Positions 6,241-8,626 of a stretch of DNA of 8,626 bases are shown here, piece after piece; within the stretch, counting starts at the first letter, position 1, and each line of letters begins with the position of its first letter. The notes beneath the pieces were generated by a model. It had not been told where the DNA came from. It worked only from the letters and a program-made list of their open reading frames with translations, and did not search any database. The translations under genes and the position numbers were made by a program. This stretch comes from Candidatus Zixiibacteriota bacterium (GTDB taxonomy: Bacteria; Zixibacteria; MSB-5A5; GN15; FEB-12): assembly GCA_030619345.1 (NCBI GenBank), contig JAUXBO010000083.1:1-8626 (forward strand). The letters are read 5' to 3'.

Positions 6241-7689
6241 TCAGGAGAGTCTTTCCCAAATGCGTGCAACCTGGAAGAGCTCTCGCTCACCCTTACCGGG
6301 TCCGGTGAACTGAAGGCCACTCGGGCGATCATCGGAGGTCTGCCCGCACGGAATTGACAAGGCAGGCATACCGGTCAGATTGGCTGAAGCCACATAGACA
6401 TCGGAGAGATACATGGCCAGCGGATCGTCAATCTTTTCACCGAACTTGAAGGCCGCTGTCGGCGTGGTGGGGCCGATTAAGAGATCGTATTGCTCAAATG
6501 CTTTTTCGAACTCGCGACGGATCATCTCCCTTACCTGCGAAGCTTTCTGGTAGTACGCATCGTAGTAGCCGGACGAGAGTACATACGTACCCAGCATGAT
6601 GCGTCGCTTGACCTCATCGCCAAAACCGACCGAACGACTGTCGGCATACATTTCAGCCAGCGATTTGTCACCGCTCTCCCTCAGGCCAAATTTCACTCCG
6701 TCGTAACGGGCCAGGTTCGATGACGCTTCGGCGCAGGCAATCGTGTAATAAGCGGCGATACTCTGATCGATCAGAGGCAGTGATAATTCTTCGACCGTGT
6801 GACCGTCCTGCCTCAGTTTGTCTATAGCCGCCCGCACCGACTTCTCTACTTCCGGGTCGAGTCCCTCAGCGAAGAACTCTTTGGGAACGCCAATTTTGAA
6901 TTTCTTATCGGAAGTCAGCAAGCTGACAAAATCCGGACGCTCGTAGTTCAAAGATGTAGAATCATTCGCGTCGTAACCGGACGCCGCTTGATAGGCGAGC
7001 GCGAGATCGTGTGCGTTGCGGGCGAATGGTGAAATCTGGTCCAGCGATGAGCCAAACGCTACCAGACCGTAGCGAGAGATGCCACCGTAGGTTGGTTTGA
7101 GCGCCTGAATACCGCAGAACGAGGCCGGCTGACGAACGGAGCCGCCGGTCTCGGAGCCAAAGGCTATCGGGACAATTCCAGCGGCCACGGCGGCGGAGGA
7201 ACCACCCGAAGAACCTCCCGGTACAAGATCATCTCCGACCGGATTTTTTACCGGGCCGAAATACGAAGTCTCGTTGGACGACCCCACCGCGAACTCATCC
7301 ATATTGGTCTTGCCGATTATCACCGCTCCGGCTTTTATTAGATTCTGCATTACCGTTGCATCATAAGGGGGCTGATAGTCCTCAAGAATATGCGAGCCGC
7401 AGGTCGTCTTGTATCCGGTGTAAGAGATATTATCTTTGATCGCCACCGGCACGCCACAGAGGGGAAATGCTGGGGGCGGAGTTCCATCTCTCCCCTTCTT
7501 GACTTTCTGATCTATTTCGGCAGCCTGATTTAGCGCTTTTTCTTCGCAGAGTGTGATGAACGCGTTCAGCTTTTCCCCTTCGGTGCGGGCCAGTTCCAAC
7601 GCTTCTTTGGTGATCTCAACAGCGCTGAGTTTCCCCGACGAAACCGCTTTCGCGATTTCTGCCGCCGTCATTGATTTATAATCAGACAT
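6241..7689 (-). CDS. gatA: Asp-tRNA(Asn)/Glu-tRNA(Gln) amidotransferase subunit A
   Basis: GatA hydrolyses glutamine and channels ammonia to GatB for amidation of Glu-tRNA(Gln) or Asp-tRNA(Asn). The 482-residue protein has the usual length and the full amidase-signature core: Lys85 in VAIKDN, the cis-Ser160 in PGGSSGGS, and the nucleophile Ser184 in GSETGGSVRQPASF. These have the same spacing as Lys79/Ser154/Ser178 of the S. aureus enzyme. Family blocks such as GKTNMDEFAVGSSNE (126-140) and KPTYGGISRYGLVAFGSSLDQISP (198-221) are present, separating it from generic amidases. The frame extends to a TTG at 7731, but the ATG at 7689 begins the familiar MSDYKSMTAAEIA terminus. No purine-rich site precedes it. 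A TATATT (7697-7702) with TTTTCA 17 nt upstream would start transcription almost at the ATG. gatC is not adjacent on either side. The hydrolase gene follows after 2 nt. Confidence 0.97.
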   Translation of the reverse strand: MSDYKSMTAAEIAKAVSSGKLSAVEITKEALELARTEGEKLNAFITLCEEKALNQAAEIDQKVKKGRDGTPPPAFPLCGVPVAIKDNISYTGYKTTCGSHILEDYQPPYDATVMQNLIKAGAVIIGKTNMDEFAVGSSNETSYFGPVKNPVGDDLVPGGSSGGSSAAVAAGIVPIAFGSETGGSVRQPASFCGIQALKPTYGGISRYGLVAFGSSLDQISPFARNAHDLALAYQAASGYDANDSTSLNYERPDFVSLLTSDKKFKIGVPKEFFAEGLDPEVEKSVRAAIDKLRQDGHTVEELSLPLIDQSIAAYYTIACAEASSNLARYDGVKFGLRESGDKSLAEMYADSRSVGFGDEVKRRIMLGTYVLSSGYYDAYYQKASQVREMIRREFEKAFEQYDLLIGPTTPTAAFKFGEKIDDPLAMYLSDVYVASANLTGMPALSIPCGQTSDDRPSGLQFTGPGKGERELFQVARIWERLS

Positions 7690-7762
7690 GGAGAGGAATA
7701 TAGGGAATGGACTACTGATTGAAAACCGCAAAATGAGTTGGAATTGTGCAGATAATAAGTGT

Positions 7763-7816
7763 CAGACCCATTCGACTGGCTCAGGGCGTGCGGTAGGCCG
7801 TTTGACCTACTGTCTG
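7763..7816. repeat. Dispersed-repeat-like segment in the divergent intergenic region
   Basis: The core CATTCGACTGGCTCAGGGC (7769-7787), read on the minus strand, gives the peptide pattern PHALSQSNG. This is close to the ALSLSKG and PEPVEG peptides known from spurious ORFs over a widespread TTCGACnnGCTCAGG repeat. A hairpin follows: 7791-7797 pairs with 7806-7812 (one G-T pair, 8-nt loop). CAGAC (7763-7767) and GTCTG (7812-7816) are inverted at its ends. This is pattern recognition without a second copy in the window. Confidence 0.45.
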
Positions 7817-7851
7817 GAGTGGTCCTTGAACAACACAAATCGCTCACATTT

Positions 7852-7880
7852 TTGATTGAACATCTTCCTTGGAGTATTAT
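7852..7880 (+). promoter_or_regulatory. Sigma70-like promoter of the right-hand plus-strand gene
   Basis: TTGATT (7852-7857) and TATTAT (7875-7880) are spaced by exactly 17 nt. An overlapping alternative is TTGAAC (7856-7861) with TATATT (7878-7883) at 16 nt. Transcription would begin near 7888, about 19 nt before the ATG at 7907, giving a short leader. Confidence 0.55.
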
Positions 7881-7906
7881 ATTAAAGTGAAGAGTCGACA
7901 TTTAGA

Positions 7907-8626
7907 ATGCAGGAGTTATATTTGGGCTTCGATGGTGTTTTTCTTCAGCAAAGTATTGGTTGGTTTATTGGAATAGTCGGCATCGGCCTCGCGTTTTTTT
8001 TCTACCGAAAAACCCGGATATTTCGAGAAATATCAGCGATCATACGCACAAACGCGTCGGTCTTTAGCATCAATCAGCCTTTGCCTGGGCTTCAAATGCA
8101 GTTTCACGGCAGTAAGATCAATGAGTTGTATTTGGTTGAAGTTGATATCAAGAATACGGGCACACGGGATATAGTTCCTGATGACTTTGCCACCAAACTG
8201 AATTTCACAACAGGCGCACGAATCTTGTCAATTGAAGGGCCGCAAGCGAACCCCACAGATTTAGCCAAGATCCACATAGTTGAATTTACGCAAGGCAAAA
8301 TCGTGCTATCACGAGGGTTATTAAAAAAGGGTGAGACAATTTCCATCAAGCTGGTTCTAGAAAGTCCTCCAAAATTGGATTTTGACAACAATCGAATAAC
8401 TAATGTTGACGTGGTAAAACTATTCGATCAACCGACCAGACGCGCCCGACTATTTCGTGAAGAATATATGGTACCTATTGTCGGTAGCCTTATTTGCTTA
8501 AGTCTTATAATATTTGGAATCGTCAAGAATCAGAACGCAGATCCGCCGAACGAAAGGGTCTCCGTTAGATTTTCAAAGTTTCCGTTTGCGCTACCCGGAC
8601 CAGACACTCTGACGGCACTCTATGAA
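7907..8626 (+). CDS. Unrecognised protein with two predicted membrane segments, partial at window edge
   Basis: This frame is open for 240 codons from the ATG at 7907 to the window edge. A stop at 7883-7885 and no other start codon in between fix the start. The ribosome binding site is poor; GAAGAG lies about 12 nt upstream. Residues 17-33 (IGWFIGIVGIGLAFFFY) form a membrane helix followed by the basic YRKTR. Residues about 60-185 form a beta-rich soluble part with INELYLVEVDIKNTGTRDI (71-89), which resembles Ig-like or sensor-like domains seen in uncharacterised prokaryotic membrane proteins. Residues 188-206 (MVPIVGSLICLSLIIFGIV) form a second helix. The sequence continues with a hydrophilic stretch. 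I do not recognise the family. It is more AT-rich than the housekeeping genes, lies divergent to gatA behind its own promoter, and looks like accessory DNA. The frame is coding with good probability, since it is long, uninterrupted and has domain-like composition. Confidence 0.75.
   Translation, partial: MQELYLGFDGVFLQQSIGWFIGIVGIGLAFFFYRKTRIFREISAIIRTNASVFSINQPLPGLQMQFHGSKINELYLVEVDIKNTGTRDIVPDDFATKLNFTTGARILSIEGPQANPTDLAKIHIVEFTQGKIVLSRGLLKKGETISIKLVLESPPKLDFDNNRITNVDVVKLFDQPTRRARLFREEYMVPIVGSLICLSLIIFGIVKNQNADPPNERVSVRFSKFPFALPGPDTLTALYE

Noticed and set aside
5450..6259. TTG start at 6259 for the hydrolase
   Set aside because: It would overlap gatA by 19 nt. The ATG at 6238, just after the gatA stop, fits the family N-terminus and the operon spacing better.
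7668..7901. A 77-codon minus-strand frame upstream of gatA, checked as a possible gatC
   Set aside because: It lacks GatC features, runs through the repeat-like segment (PHALSQSNG) and overlaps the gatA start in another frame.

Overview
This window is a stretch of bacterial chromosome with a conserved housekeeping block in the middle, all on the minus strand. A partial accessory-looking gene sits at each end. GC content is moderate in the housekeeping genes and visibly lower in the right-hand gene. There are no rRNA, tRNA, CRISPR or transposase genes. The long, Ade1-like form of PurC and a PurN of the kind common in Bacteroidota and relatives (with a GGKGMYGH loop) suggest a member of the FCB superphylum or an uncultured candidate phylum near it. 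This is inference from family resemblance, not a phylogenetic placement.

Layout from left to right: (1) 1-195, minus: the first 65 residues of a GHKL (Bergerat-fold) ATPase, recognised by its N-box, running off the left edge. (2) 196-773: a gene-free gap of about 580 bp with two palindromic repeats. One is a REP/dRS3-like double hairpin (586-650). The other is a long imperfect inverted repeat (684-754) just downstream of purH. (3) 774-5340, minus, transcribed in the order gatB-purN-purC-purH, with junctions of +1, -4 and +1 nt. A good sigma70-like promoter (TTGACT-16 nt-TATATT, 5390-5417) and a perfect 14-bp palindrome (5351-5364) lie before gatB. (4) 5450-7689, minus: gatA followed 2 nt later by an alpha/beta hydrolase gene. 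(5) 7690-7906: a divergent intergenic region with another dispersed-repeat-like segment and a plus-strand promoter. (6) 7907-8626, plus: the start of an unrecognised protein with two predicted membrane segments, running off the right edge.

GatA and GatB are two of the three subunits of the tRNA-dependent amidotransferase that makes Gln-tRNA(Gln) and/or Asn-tRNA(Asn). gatC is not visible, and the hydrolase gene separates gatA from gatB. PurN, PurC and PurH catalyse the third, eighth (SAICAR synthesis) and last two steps of IMP synthesis. PurN and PurH both use 10-formyl-tetrahydrofolate. The unusual points are the translationally coupled amidotransferase/purine operon, the palindrome in its leader, the three different repeat elements in the two outer gaps, and the two edge genes. 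The GHKL ATPase at the left edge is the best lead to an accessory system, but nearly all of it lies outside the window.
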